Positions 24,302-33,453 of a stretch of DNA of 34,761 bases are shown piece after piece. Numbering within the stretch: position 1 is the stretch's first letter; each line of letters starts with the position of its first letter. Below the pieces are notes generated by a model. It worked only from the letters and a program-made list of their open reading frames with translations, was not told the origin of the DNA and ran no database searches. Made by a program: the position numbers and the translations under genes. The DNA is from a virus, in the IMG/VR virus record IMGVR_UViG_3300032309_002445, positions 1-34,761 of that record. One strand, given 5' to 3'.

Positions 24302-24672
24302 TGGAACCAATTTATGACGGAACAAATGCGTCTGGCTTGCTAAAAGTATGGAATGCCACAAAGGGATATTTGGATGTAAGCACAGAAGGTCACCTTCTGA
24401 TTGGTGAAACAACCGCTTGGGTTGAAGAAACCCCTGAGATTATTTCCTTGATTGAAAAGGGTTTACTCATCCTTGTTGAGGGAGAAACCACTTTGAGTTC
24501 CTCGGAAACCGTTACACCTACTGAAAACGCAAAAAAAAAGCGGTCTTCAACCGTAACGAACCCGTCATCCACCAACACAGAAGATCAACCTGTTGCGGAT
24601 GAAACAGTTAATAAAAATGATGACAGCAAAATTGAGCCGTCAGATAATGATGTTTCAGTTGAGACTGTTTAA
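24301..24672 (+). CDS. Hypothetical protein, 123 aa, before tail sheath
   Basis: Residues 1-60 form a folded-looking part (MEPIYDGTNASGLLKVWNAT, then ETPEIISLIEKGLLILVEG). The rest is Ser/Thr/Glu/Asp-rich and probably disordered, with a KKKR patch in the middle. It is coupled by TAATG to the neck gene. No family is recognised. Small proteins with an extended acidic tail before the sheath gene are common in phages and often undescribed. Confidence 0.7.
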   Translation: MEPIYDGTNASGLLKVWNATKGYLDVSTEGHLLIGETTAWVEETPEIISLIEKGLLILVEGETTLSSSETVTPTENAKKKRSSTVTNPSSTNTEDQPVADETVNKNDDSKIEPSDNDVSVETV

Positions 24673-24691
24673 GTAATGTATACTCGTTTTA

Positions 24692-24703
24692 AAGAAATTT
24701 CTT
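24692..24703. promoter_or_regulatory. 12-bp perfect palindrome in sheath leader
   Basis: AAGAAATTTCTT lies 23 bases before the sheath start codon, inside a 53-base gap. A TATACT hexamer (24679-24684) lies upstream and could be a -10, with TTGAGA at 24659 as a poorly spaced (14-base) -35. It could be an operator or a weak mRNA hairpin for the abundant sheath message. Confidence 0.3.
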
Positions 24704-24725
24704 CGACCCAAATGGAGGGTGCTAG

Positions 24726-26192
24726 ATGGCTGGCGTAACAATTACAACCGCAGTTCGCACAGGCGCAATCAATACCGGAACCGCCCCTGCGGCTACGTTC
24801 TTCCTTCTTGGCACTTCCGAGCGCGGAACCAACACCGTGGCAACACAGGTGACCTCGCTTGAAGACTTTGAAACCAAGTTTGGTGCCCATGTAACAGGCT
24901 CGTACTCATGGTATTCAACAAAGACATTCTTTGAAGAGGGCGGAGTGAACATGTATTTCGTTCGTGTCACCGCTGCTGCTGGTGTAGTTGGAACAAAAGC
25001 ACTCACCACTGCAACATCATCGGGTCCTGGAATTACTTTCAGTGCGGTTGGTAAAGGTGCTTGGGCGAACAACCTTTCGTTCGTTGCAACAAACAACACC
25101 ACATCATTTGACCTAACTGTTACCTACAGTGGAACAACGGTCTTCTCGGGAACTGGTTTTACAACCCTTACGGAGTGCATTACCGCAGTAAACGCAAGCA
25201 CAACAGCACGGTATTACTTCACAGCGGCACTAACTGCATCGGCAGTGGCATCACAACTATTAGCAACAGCCGCCGCGACATCGCCTTCAAACGGTTCAGA
25301 TGGAACTGTAGCAAAATCAGACTTCATCAGCGCAATTGCACTCTTCACTGAAGAACTTGGTGCTGGTGCTGTAGCCGCACCGGGTGTTGCAACAGGCTCA
25401 AGCGATGCGGCTCTTTACGATGCGCTCCGCACACATGCCGCTTTGTACAACCGAATTGCGTTGTGTGGCTTTGTGTCAACTGCTTCTCTTTCTGATGCTC
25501 GTTCAGCATCAACTGGATACACAGGAACAACTTCCCACGAATACATGGCTTTCTACCATCCTTGGGTTCAGATTCCTAACAACACCGTAACTGTGGACAT
25601 CCCACCAGAAGCATATGTAGCGGCTGTTCGTTCCCGTACACATAACTCAACTGGTCCATGGAAGGCTTACGCAGGTATTGCATCAGAGGCAAAGTTTGTT
25701 TCAGGTTTGACTCTCCCTGTGAGTCGCTCAGAAGGCGACCTGATGGATGCGGCTTATGTGAACCCAATTCGTCTTATCAATGGTCGTGTCCGCATCTATG
25801 GTGCTCGTTCGCACTCAACCGTTGTCGCACAGTGGCGTTTCATCACCGCTCGTGACACGATTAACTACATCGTGACTCAGGCAAATGGTCGTTTGGAAGA
25901 CCTCGTATTCTCAACAATTGATGGTCGTTCAACATTGTTTGCAAACATCATCAACTCAATTCAATCAGTTCTTGAACCGATCCGAATTGGTGGCGGTTTG
26001 TACGAAGGATTTGACGCGACTGGTCGTCGTGTTGACTACGGATATACAATCAAATGCGATTCTTCTTTGAACCCTGTTGCCACACTTGAAACAGGAACAG
26101 TACAGGCACGAATTGGTGTTCGTTGCTCAACTGTTGGTGACAAAATCGAAGTTGATCTTATCAAGTCAAATCTAACAACTGCTTTGGCATAA
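24726..26192 (+). CDS. Contractile tail sheath protein
   Basis: 488 residues with GGAGGG upstream. The N-terminus (TTAVRTGAINTGTAPAAT, then FFLLGTSERGTNTVATQV) and the C-terminal half (RVRIYGARSHS, INYIVTQANGRLEDLVF, then a conserved tail with VDYGYTIKCDSSLNP) match tail sheath proteins of Mu/P2/PBSX-type phages. Subunits form helical rings around the tube and contract on infection. The inner domain (about 100-250) is Ala/Thr/Ser-rich and variable, as usual for a surface-exposed insert. It is followed at once by the tube gene. Confidence 0.95.
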   Translation: MAGVTITTAVRTGAINTGTAPAATFFLLGTSERGTNTVATQVTSLEDFETKFGAHVTGSYSWYSTKTFFEEGGVNMYFVRVTAAAGVVGTKALTTATSSGPGITFSAVGKGAWANNLSFVATNNTTSFDLTVTYSGTTVFSGTGFTTLTECITAVNASTTARYYFTAALTASAVASQLLATAAATSPSNGSDGTVAKSDFISAIALFTEELGAGAVAAPGVATGSSDAALYDALRTHAALYNRIALCGFVSTASLSDARSASTGYTGTTSHEYMAFYHPWVQIPNNTVTVDIPPEAYVAAVRSRTHNSTGPWKAYAGIASEAKFVSGLTLPVSRSEGDLMDAAYVNPIRLINGRVRIYGARSHSTVVAQWRFITARDTINYIVTQANGRLEDLVFSTIDGRSTLFANIINSIQSVLEPIRIGGGLYEGFDATGRRVDYGYTIKCDSSLNPVATLETGTVQARIGVRCSTVGDKIEVDLIKSNLTTALA

Positions 26193-26203
26193 CGGAGGAA
26201 TAA

Positions 26204-26686
26204 ATGGCTCGTCCAACACTTTTCAAGAATCTTGCTACGCAACGACAAATCGTTGGCAAGATTTCGCCAACTGAAACCACTTCAAACCTCCCTACCTTTC
26301 CAGACTATTTCACACAGATTTCTGGTGGAGAAATTACTGCCTCGGTAGAAAAGGTTTACCACGGTGGTGACTTGTTCTCGGAAACACTCTGTGCTCCGAT
26401 GGAAATTGGTGACATTACCTTAACTGGTTATGTGTCTACTGATTCGGCTTTCATGCAGAAAATTCAGGCTTTGCGCCAAGTAGTCGGACGCGTACGCTAC
26501 GACATTGATGTCCATGTCTTTGACTGTGACATTGCTGTTCCGGGTGCTGACCGTCAGTACACAAAGGCATTGCTCGTTGGTTTGACTGAACCAGATGGTG
26601 ACGCAACCTCAGGAACTCCTGCTACTTTCGCCCTTACATTCAGTGTTTCAACTGTTTCCGTGGGCAACACTCCTCAAACCGCTTAA
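26204..26686 (+). CDS. Tail tube protein
   Basis: 160 residues with CGGAGGA upstream, 11 bases after the sheath stop. Size and place fit the tail tube partner of a contractile sheath (XkdM/Mu tube-like). Beta-rich segments (ISGGEITASVEKVYHGG, then GDITLTGYV) fit the tube fold. The C-terminus (GTPATFALTFSVSTVSVGN) also looks like beta strands. An apparent intrinsic terminator follows. Confidence 0.88.
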   Translation: MARPTLFKNLATQRQIVGKISPTETTSNLPTFPDYFTQISGGEITASVEKVYHGGDLFSETLCAPMEIGDITLTGYVSTDSAFMQKIQALRQVVGRVRYDIDVHVFDCDIAVPGADRQYTKALLVGLTEPDGDATSGTPATFALTFSVSTVSVGNTPQTA

Positions 26687-26696
26687 TAACTGTATT

Positions 26697-26728
26697 TGCA
26701 GAACCGTATTTTACGGGGTTGCATTTTT
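26697..26728 (+). terminator. Likely intrinsic terminator after tail tube gene
   Basis: An outer TGCA/TGCA pair, an inner CCGTA/TACGG stem with a TTT loop, and a following TTTTT run (26724-26728) form a terminator-like hairpin 11 bases after the tube stop. A partial terminator here would keep sheath and tube more abundant than the chaperone and tape measure. The internal loop (GAA against GGT) weakens the stem. Confidence 0.5.
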
Positions 26729-26757
26729 GATATTGATGTCGTGTTAGTGTCTCGGAT

Positions 26758-27306
26758 ATGACAAACATCCATTTCAACTCAGAAGACAGTGGAATTTCGG
26801 AATCCCCGACCATTGCTCCACGAACCGCATATAATGATGACATTCGCGACAATGACAATGTTCTTGCCTCGCTGAAGAAAATCATTCAGGACAAAGTTCG
26901 TCGTCCTGATGTTTATATCAATGTTCCAGAGCGACCCGGCGTTCAAGTGCGAATTTCGCCAAATATCTCGCAGAACCAACTAAAGGCTTGGCGTCGTAAC
27001 GCTGGCGAAGAGCGCAAATCAGGCATGGATACACTCAAGTTCTCTGCAAACCTGATTGCCGCCACGACAACAGGAATCATCGTGAACGATACTGTCGTTA
27101 CTGATGAAGGTGGTGTTGAGTTAACTTTCGCTTCACCTGAAATCATGGCAATGACAAACACGACTCGTCCTCATCCTGATTGTGTTTTGGCTTTCTTTGG
27201 TCTTGAACCACACATTGAAGCCGCGGCTGTTGCAATTATTGAAGCGGCTGGCTACGGAGATACGGTTGATGCAGTGGACCCTACGAAGAGGTCTTCCGAG
27301 AGTTAA
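26758..27306 (+). CDS. Tail assembly chaperone, short form (gpG-like)
   Basis: 182 residues. Lying between tube and tape measure, it is in the position of the tail assembly chaperone that guides tape-measure packing. The sequence is polar and charged in the first half, then helical with SPEIMAMTNTTRPHP and ALFAFFG-like segments (VLAFFGLEPHIEAAAVAII). The ribosome site is weak (CGGA). The frame ends at TAA 27304. A -1 frame continues from 27270 with no start codon, strongly suggesting a frameshifted longer form (see next entry). Confidence 0.82.
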   Translation: MTNIHFNSEDSGISESPTIAPRTAYNDDIRDNDNVLASLKKIIQDKVRRPDVYINVPERPGVQVRISPNISQNQLKAWRRNAGEERKSGMDTLKFSANLIAATTTGIIVNDTVVTDEGGVELTFASPEIMAMTNTTRPHPDCVLAFFGLEPHIEAAAVAIIEAAGYGDTVDAVDPTKRSSES

Positions 27307-27476
27307 CGGACGACTTCCGCATCGTTCTTGCGGCGAGGCTTGGCGACCTCTTCAAAACTGATCCCATACAACTACTGAATAGCACTAATGAAGAATGGGT
27401 TATTCGGCTTGCGTGTGCTAAAGTTATACAGACGGATAGAGAAAAACAGGAAGCGGAAATGCGACGAAATAAGTAG
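26758..27476 (+). CDS. Tail assembly chaperone, predicted -1 frameshift long form (gpGT-like)
   Basis: From 27270 the -1 frame is open for about 69 codons, ending at TAG 27474. It codes ELTDDFRIVLAARLGDLF and then a charged helix. It contains no ATG, GTG or TTG that could start it until an ATG near the end, so it must be read by shifting from the short form. The shift must fall between 27270 and 27303. GAC-CCT (27277-27282), where CCT could slip back to CCC, is a candidate, but it is not a classic XXXYYYZ heptamer. The long form would be about 239 residues if so. G/GT frameshifting is widespread in tailed phages. Confidence 0.72.
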
Positions 27477-27530
27477 TCGGTTTTTGCTGGAGCGCTCATA
27501 CTCCCTAACCCTTAAAACGGAGACGGATAG

Positions 27531-30500
27531 ATGGCAGCCGAGCGCGTAGTAATTGACATTGAGGTCAACTCTGATATTGCGACGATAGAGGCTACCCGTG
27601 AAGCCCTTGAACGCTTAACCAACGCACAAAAACGCTACAACCGTGAACGCGACCGTGAACCTCGCGGCGGAGGTGGCGGTGGAAGCGGAGGCGGAGGCGG
27701 CGGTGGAGGCGGAAACAATCGCACTCCTCGTGCACCCGGCGTAAGAGGAAGTGGTGGGGGAAACAGGGGTCGTTACGCAGGTTTCGCTGGACAGGTTTTT
27801 GACTTCCGTGGTGACGCAGGTAAGGCAATTGCATCCTACGGTGCTTTACTCAAGATAGTCAACAAACTATCAATGATTTCTTTGCCGTTATTGGCTGGTG
27901 CTTTGAGCGGAATTTCCTTGGCTTTTCAAGCAGGAACATATTTCATCAAAATGTACAGGGCGGCGATGTCTTCAATGGCGTCCGCAGTTGGTCTCGCATT
28001 TGTTGCTATTACTACTTTATTGGCTGCCCAGAAAGAATTTGCCGCTGTTCAAATTTCTCCTCAATACGCTAATGGAACACAGTCGTCAACTGACCGTTTT
28101 GTTGCCGCTGGACAAGCAATGTCAATGTTTACCGACAATACACAGTTGGCGATTATTGGTGCCAAAGGTCTACAGTCGGCTTTTACCACTTTAAGCAAGG
28201 TGAAACCAGTTACTGGTGAAACTGTTGGTGCCTTCACAACATTGACAGATTATGTCGCTGGTCAGGGTGGCGACATAGAGGGCAATACTAAGAAACTCGC
28301 TGACTTCTTAGCCGCCGTACAGAAAAAAGGCACACTTGCTGGTGGTGCTGAAGCCGCCAAAGCACTAGGACCAGACTTTGAAAAAATCGTGAAAGAGGCT
28401 AGTGCTCTAGGTGTTAAAACTAGTGATGAGTTTTTGAAAGCAGCGGCTGAAGGAAAACTTGGTGAAACTTTTGCAACAAAGTATGCAGGAACTTTAGATG
28501 CTTTGAACAATACGGTCATGGGGCGTTTCAAGCAGGCTATCTCTGCAATCAAGGGTCAGTTAACTGACTTGGGTGGTGAGTACCTTTCTGAGACAGGCGG
28601 TGCGATAGTCCGTTTGCAGGGAATTATTCAAACAACGATTGCTCGTCTTGCTTATGTTCTTAATGATTTCGATGCCGCTGGAAAAATGGGCTCTTTCATG
28701 GACATGGTGCAGAAAGCGTCAGACAAACTCATAGTCGTTATGACTAAGTATTTGGGCACATCGCCTGACCTGTTTGAATTTTTTGGTAATTCATTCAACA
28801 GTATTGCTAACGCTTTTGACGCTATGCAAGATTGGATGAGACAGTTTCAAGCCGCTGGAACAATGATTAATGATTACTTCTTCAAACCGCTGTTCAATAC
28901 ACTCGGTCAAAGTTTCTCTGACAGTATGGAAAGCCTCTCCAACACTATCAGCGGTAACGGTCCTGCTATTGAATCTTTTGCAAATGCAATAGCAGGCGTT
29001 CTTACTTCTATAGGTAAATACGGTAACGAAATCAGGAAACTGTTTATTGATGCATTGCCTGTTTTGACTTTGCTTCTCAAGGGTGTTGAGATGTTCTTTA
29101 AAGGTCTAGGTGCCTTTGCTCAGGCTGCGTCATCTATCGCTAAGACTTTGTCAAAACTTGGACCTTTGGGCAAGGTTGCTGGTGGAATTGTTTCTGTAGT
29201 TGCACTCTATTCTTTGTTCACTATTGCAACACGTTTTTTTAAGACGCTTGGGGCTATGTTTGGCAAAAACATGAAGAACTCAATGACTGTGAACGCCCGA
29301 GTAGTTAATGTGAACGGTTCCCCCATGGGTGGTGGTGGCGCTGGCGGTGGTCCGATGGGTCGCGGAGGTCCTCGCCCTGCTGGTAGTTCTGGTATGGGTC
29401 TTTTTGGAAGAACAAAAAACGCATTCATGGGTGCTGGTCGTGGTGGCGCAAATCTAGGTGGAAGATTAAAAGCCGCTGGAATTGCTGGTGGTAGACAATT
29501 TGGAATGTATGGTTCCAATATTGCTTCAGGCGCAAAGGGTGCTTTCAACGCCATTGGTGGTCTGTCTGGTTTAGGGGGCATGGCTGCGATGGCGGGCGGT
29601 TCGTACCTTTATGGAAAAGGTGACGAAGCAGGAGGATTTAACAAAGCAGGTGGTGCCGCTATGAAAACTGCCGGTCTTACTGCACAAGTCGCTGGCGGAG
29701 CGAAAATGCTTGGTTTGGGAAATAAGGCTGTCGCTCCTCTTGCGGCGGCTACCGCTGCTTACGGTGTTTCAAGTTACACCTCTGAAAGATTTTTCAAGGA
29801 CGATTCTGTCAAATCACGAGCAGGTTCTGCGCTTGTTGGCGCAGCAGGAGGAGCCGCCGCTGGTGCTGCGGTGGGTGCAATTTTTGCTCCGTTCACGGCA
29901 GGGCTTTCAGTTGCGGCAATGGCTGCTGTCGGTGGAGTTGTAGGCGGTATTACTGGATATCTCAAGGCTGGTAAACAACGCAAAAATATTAGAAGCGCAG
30001 CAGAAACGTTGGAAGAAGATTTCACTTCATCTGTTGAGGCTGCTTTTGAGGGTGGCAATGTTGACGACTTGTTAATCGCCCGCGAAAACTTAATGAAAGG
30101 TCAAAAGGAACTAATCGAGACGGGCGGAGATGCGGCATATGCTCAGCAGGCTCTGGCAAAATACAATGAACAGTTCGCAAAACTAAATACTCAAATTGAT
30201 AACTATACGGGAACTGTTGCCATCTCTGAAAAATATTTTGGTGTAGGTGCAGAGGCTTTGAATAAACTGGCTGAAAAGGCTGGCATAGACCTAAAAGACA
30301 AGATGCTTAACTTCCGTGAGATTTTGAATCTTGTAGGAAAGACCGCTGAAGAAAAAGCACGATTAATTAAAGTTGCTTGGTCAAACATAGGTTCATTTGC
30401 TGTTTCCGAGGCGACGAGTTACTTTGATAAGCAACAGCAGGCACGAGAGCAATCCAAGTTGGTAGACGCTTCTGAGTTAAGACTCAAGGGTGGTCAAACG

Positions 30501-31169
30501 AGTCTTGAGACACAGCAGGATTTTCTAAAAAATCTAATCAACTTCAACGTGTCTAAATTTGGTGATACTGGCGGATTGGCAAATGCTTATACTGCTTTGG
30601 AGAGTCAACTTGGTGAAGGTGGCGGTTTAAGTGGTCTCTCCGATGAAGTAAAAGCAAGTTTGCGAGGAGAATTGAAAGCGGCTGGTGCTGACCCTGCGGG
30701 TGTAATCAAAAATGTAATAGCCTCTATAGGTGAAACAGGACTCGCTGATTTGCTTGGCGGTTCTGCTGGTGTACCAGCATCGGTTATGGGTAAAGATGGA
30801 AAAATTGACCCAACTAAGTTAAATCAACTTGCTATTGAAACAATGACTGGTCCAAACGGCGCATACTTCCTTGCAAACCTACAGAAAGCACAAGAAGCAT
30901 CAGCGCGCGCAACGCCTAAACAGATGCCCGGTTTGGGAACTGCTTCCGTGTTTGCTCAACCGGGATTACAGGGTGCAGGTGCAGGCGCTCTTGGAGTAGG
31001 GGCTGTCCCTCCTGCCACAGTAGTAGCACCAAGTTATGTGAACACAACAGTGAACGCTTCTGTTCTTGATAGAAGCACTATTCAACAAATTGAGGCTGCT
31101 GTCGCCAAGGGGCTTCGCGATGCAAAAGAACGAGGCGCTACAGCCTCCATTGGTGTAGAAAGAAAGTGA
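27531..31169 (+). CDS. Tail tape measure protein
   Basis: 1212 residues from ATG 27531 with CGGAGA upstream, preceded by the chaperone. The N-terminal helical part (IATIEATREALERLTNAQKRY) is followed by a near-continuous poly-Gly/Ser linker (about residues 46-65), hydrophobic segments (MISLPLLAGALSGISLAF, then SAVGLAFVAITTLLAA), a long helical region, another Gly-rich stretch (about 605-645), and Ala/Gly-rich potential membrane helices (SALVGAAGGAAAGAAVGAIF). Tape measures span the tail tube and set its length; at about 1.5 angstroms per residue the tail would be near 180 nm (inference). Confidence 0.93.
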   Translation: MAAERVVIDIEVNSDIATIEATREALERLTNAQKRYNRERDREPRGGGGGGSGGGGGGGGGNNRTPRAPGVRGSGGGNRGRYAGFAGQVFDFRGDAGKAIASYGALLKIVNKLSMISLPLLAGALSGISLAFQAGTYFIKMYRAAMSSMASAVGLAFVAITTLLAAQKEFAAVQISPQYANGTQSSTDRFVAAGQAMSMFTDNTQLAIIGAKGLQSAFTTLSKVKPVTGETVGAFTTLTDYVAGQGGDIEGNTKKLADFLAAVQKKGTLAGGAEAAKALGPDFEKIVKEASALGVKTSDEFLKAAAEGKLGETFATKYAGTLDALNNTVMGRFKQAISAIKGQLTDLGGEYLSETGGAIVRLQGIIQTTIARLAYVLNDFDAAGKMGSFMDMVQKASDKLIVVMTKYLGTSPDLFEFFGNSFNSIANAFDAMQDWMRQFQAAGTMINDYFFKPLFNTLGQSFSDSMESLSNTISGNGPAIESFANAIAGVLTSIGKYGNEIRKLFIDALPVLTLLLKGVEMFFKGLGAFAQAASSIAKTLSKLGPLGKVAGGIVSVVALYSLFTIATRFFKTLGAMFGKNMKNSMTVNARVVNVNGSPMGGGGAGGGPMGRGGPRPAGSSGMGLFGRTKNAFMGAGRGGANLGGRLKAAGIAGGRQFGMYGSNIASGAKGAFNAIGGLSGLGGMAAMAGGSYLYGKGDEAGGFNKAGGAAMKTAGLTAQVAGGAKMLGLGNKAVAPLAAATAAYGVSSYTSERFFKDDSVKSRAGSALVGAAGGAAAGAAVGAIFAPFTAGLSVAAMAAVGGVVGGITGYLKAGKQRKNIRSAAETLEEDFTSSVEAAFEGGNVDDLLIARENLMKGQKELIETGGDAAYAQQALAKYNEQFAKLNTQIDNYTGTVAISEKYFGVGAEALNKLAEKAGIDLKDKMLNFREILNLVGKTAEEKARLIKVAWSNIGSFAVSEATSYFDKQQQAREQSKLVDASELRLKGGQTSLETQQDFLKNLINFNVSKFGDTGGLANAYTALESQLGEGGGLSGLSDEVKASLRGELKAAGADPAGVIKNVIASIGETGLADLLGGSAGVPASVMGKDGKIDPTKLNQLAIETMTGPNGAYFLANLQKAQEASARATPKQMPGLGTASVFAQPGLQGAGAGALGVGAVPPATVVAPSYVNTTVNASVLDRSTIQQIEAAVAKGLRDAKERGATASIGVERK

Positions 31170-31182
31170 CTAGGAAATAATT

Positions 31183-31983
31183 ATGGCTAACACAGTTACT
31201 GTTTGGGTAAGAATGAAAGACCCAACACCAGAGGCTGACCGTATGAGCGCTACTATAGGTGGTGCCTTACCTCTTATTTTAAGAATGACCACTGGTAGTA
31301 ATGAAACAGATAGAGATTTTGTTTTCCCTTACAGTCCTAGAGAAATTAAGGTTGGGAAACTTTCTGACGAAATGGTTCAGATAGCACGACCGGGCACCAC
31401 CCCTATTGTTGCATTCAAAAGCCACAACTTGATGACGATTGATTTCACTGCCTTGATTGCGTATCCGGGTGATGGGTTGGTTCAAGATGTTGAAAGAGAA
31501 CTGTTTGCTTTGCGTACCATGGCGTCAAGCAGTAACCGTGTTTTTCAGTTGCTGAACTACGATATTTTTACTTACACGCCTTTTGTGTATAGAAATATGT
31601 CTGCCGAAAGACAAAGTACATTACTTTTTTCTATAACAGAAATGAGTATTGATGTTGTGCGTAGAAATAAGGAAAACAAGATTACGAGCGCTAATGTTCA
31701 AATCAGTTTAGTTGAGAACAGAAACCCTAAGATAAATATCACCGCGATTCCTCCTTTGAAGTTTACGAGACCAAATCCAAAATGCGCGAGCGCGGATTAC
31801 AGGAAAAAGAATCCAACCAAATGCAAGCCGAAAAAAGTAACACCTCCTAGATCTCGTACTGCTTCTGAAGCATCGCTCACCACCGGCGCCGCAAATATCA
31901 AAGGACAGCAAGGCATGCATTGTATCTATCCTATTGGTGCTAAAAAAGAGATATGTCCGGGCGAACCCGGATATACAGGATAG
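31183..31983 (+). CDS. Baseplate-proximal tail protein (XkdP position)
   Basis: 266 residues, just after the tape measure. The first 200 residues (VFPYSPREIKVGKLSDEMVQIARPG, then SSNRVFQLLNYDIFTYTPF, and SIDVVRRNKENKITSANVQISLVE) resemble proteins at this place in PBSX-type tails. I see no clear LysM repeat. The last 65 residues add a basic, cysteine-bearing extension (CASADYRKKNPTKCKPKK, then GMHCIYPIGAKKEICPGEPG) that looks disordered, with possible metal binding or disulfides. Probably a hub-linked tail protein. Confidence 0.7.
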   Translation: MANTVTVWVRMKDPTPEADRMSATIGGALPLILRMTTGSNETDRDFVFPYSPREIKVGKLSDEMVQIARPGTTPIVAFKSHNLMTIDFTALIAYPGDGLVQDVERELFALRTMASSSNRVFQLLNYDIFTYTPFVYRNMSAERQSTLLFSITEMSIDVVRRNKENKITSANVQISLVENRNPKINITAIPPLKFTRPNPKCASADYRKKNPTKCKPKKVTPPRSRTASEASLTTGAANIKGQQGMHCIYPIGAKKEICPGEPGYTG

Positions 31984-31999
31984 AAAACTGTCATAAATA

Positions 32000-33025
32000 G
32001 TGATTACAGATAAGACTATTATCATTACTGGTCATGACCAGACCCCTCTTTTAAGTGCTCAAATAGCACAGAGTGTTACTTCAATCATCGTCAACTACAC
32101 GGTTGATGGTGCATCTCAGGTCACCGTTGAACTTGTTGACGACGGACTTGAAATGTGGAACAACAATTATTTTCAAGTCGGGAACATCGTTGAGTTTTTT
32201 GATGGTACTTTGACCGAAAACTACATGATTGCCAGTCATGAAATATCCAACGGTGAGGGCAATTATTTTAAAATAAAATTAGAACTTCGCACAGAGGCAA
32301 TTCAAAGAATGAAAATGGACAGGAAGCCTGAAGCATTCAAATCAACTACAGCCTACGAATATGCGCAAAAAGTCGCAAAAAAGTTCGGTCTAGCGTTTAT
32401 TGGTCAAGAACCAAAAGGTATCAAAACTACGACCATCAAGGTTAGACAAGACAAGAATAGGGAATCTGTTTACGATGTTCTTGTTCGTTCAGCAAAAGAT
32501 TTACAATATCTTTGCTTCGTAATGTATGCGATACCTGCCTCTGGTGGCAGGGCGGTTCCGACACTTTTTTATGGTTCCCCAAATTGGCTTCTTGGGCGTT
32601 GGGGAGTAGAGAAAACCGATGTATTCACCTTTACTACTGCGGATGGCAAGACTGAAAAGCGTCCACTTTATTTTATTCCTTTGAAGTATCCAAATGACAC
32701 TAAACTCAACTTCTTCCTTACTGATGTTCCCGAGTTGAGACGATCTATGGATAGTCCCAAAGAGTCGGAAGGTACCGCAAATATCTGGGTTGGCGACAGA
32801 CATGAAGAGAACATAGGTAGTGCGTATAATATAAGAGCAGGCATGACTGTCGTTGTTTACGGAATCAAGGGTTTTGATAAGTCAGCATATTTGATTACAT
32901 CTGTTGAGTATCAGTACGGACTGCCAGAACCTGTAAAAATAAGGTTTGCAACTTTGGAAAAAATCAACCCCGAAGATAAAAAGAAAATTGACGCAAAAGT
33001 CGCTGAAACAACAGTGATTGGCTAG
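32000..33025 (+). CDS. Baseplate hub protein (XkdQ/gpD-like)
   Basis: 341 residues from GTG 32000, without a strong ribosome site. The sequence shows the hub layout: beta-rich N-terminus with VDGASQVTVELVDDG and QVGNIVEFFDGTL, a middle TAYEYAQKVAKKFGLAF segment, and a late NIRAGMTVVVYGIKGFDKSAYLITSVEY block typical of XkdQ and late control gene D proteins. Such hubs form the central ring at the tube tip that carries the spike. It is followed after 11 bases by the spike-like gene. Confidence 0.82.
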   Translation: MITDKTIIITGHDQTPLLSAQIAQSVTSIIVNYTVDGASQVTVELVDDGLEMWNNNYFQVGNIVEFFDGTLTENYMIASHEISNGEGNYFKIKLELRTEAIQRMKMDRKPEAFKSTTAYEYAQKVAKKFGLAFIGQEPKGIKTTTIKVRQDKNRESVYDVLVRSAKDLQYLCFVMYAIPASGGRAVPTLFYGSPNWLLGRWGVEKTDVFTFTTADGKTEKRPLYFIPLKYPNDTKLNFFLTDVPELRRSMDSPKESEGTANIWVGDRHEENIGSAYNIRAGMTVVVYGIKGFDKSAYLITSVEYQYGLPEPVKIRFATLEKINPEDKKKIDAKVAETTVIG

Positions 33026-33036
33026 TAAGGAATGTT

Positions 33037-33453
33037 ATGACAGCAACTCTAGGAGGTGACGGGTTAGACGGCATGCAACGTGCCGACTCGTCACAGATGA
33101 CCAATGCCTCATTCTCGTCTATTCACATTGGTGTAGTTACGGCAACCTCAGATGCTACAAAAACTGGTTTTGTTCGGATTCCTGCATTAAATCAATCGGC
33201 TCAACTTGGTCCTTTTAAGTTTCTAGAACCGTTTTCATTTCCAGTTACTACGCCTGTAAAACAGACACTCACTACCACTTCAGCGGTTGTTTCAGGCACA
33301 ACGGTGCTTACGGGTGCTTCACTGTCAAATACAACCACAGACCTGTCTGGTGCGTACTCAGGTTCACTGACGCTACCTGCCGTGGGAACACGAGTGCTTG
33401 TAGTTTTCCTTAACGACTCCCTTGACGAAGGTGTTATTGTGGGGAAAATATGA
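33037..33453 (+). CDS. Baseplate spike OB-fold protein (XkdR/gpV-like)
   Basis: 138 residues. The ending TLPAVGTRVLVVFLNDSLDEGVIVGKI is characteristic of OB-fold baseplate spike proteins of the gpV/gp5-type group. The middle is Ser/Thr-rich. It is smaller than gp5 and lacks an obvious lysozyme or beta-helix, so the tip may be completed by another protein. The stop overlaps the next start by four bases (ATGA). Confidence 0.75.
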   Translation: MTATLGGDGLDGMQRADSSQMTNASFSSIHIGVVTATSDATKTGFVRIPALNQSAQLGPFKFLEPFSFPVTTPVKQTLTTTSAVVSGTTVLTGASLSNTTTDLSGAYSGSLTLPAVGTRVLVVFLNDSLDEGVIVGKI

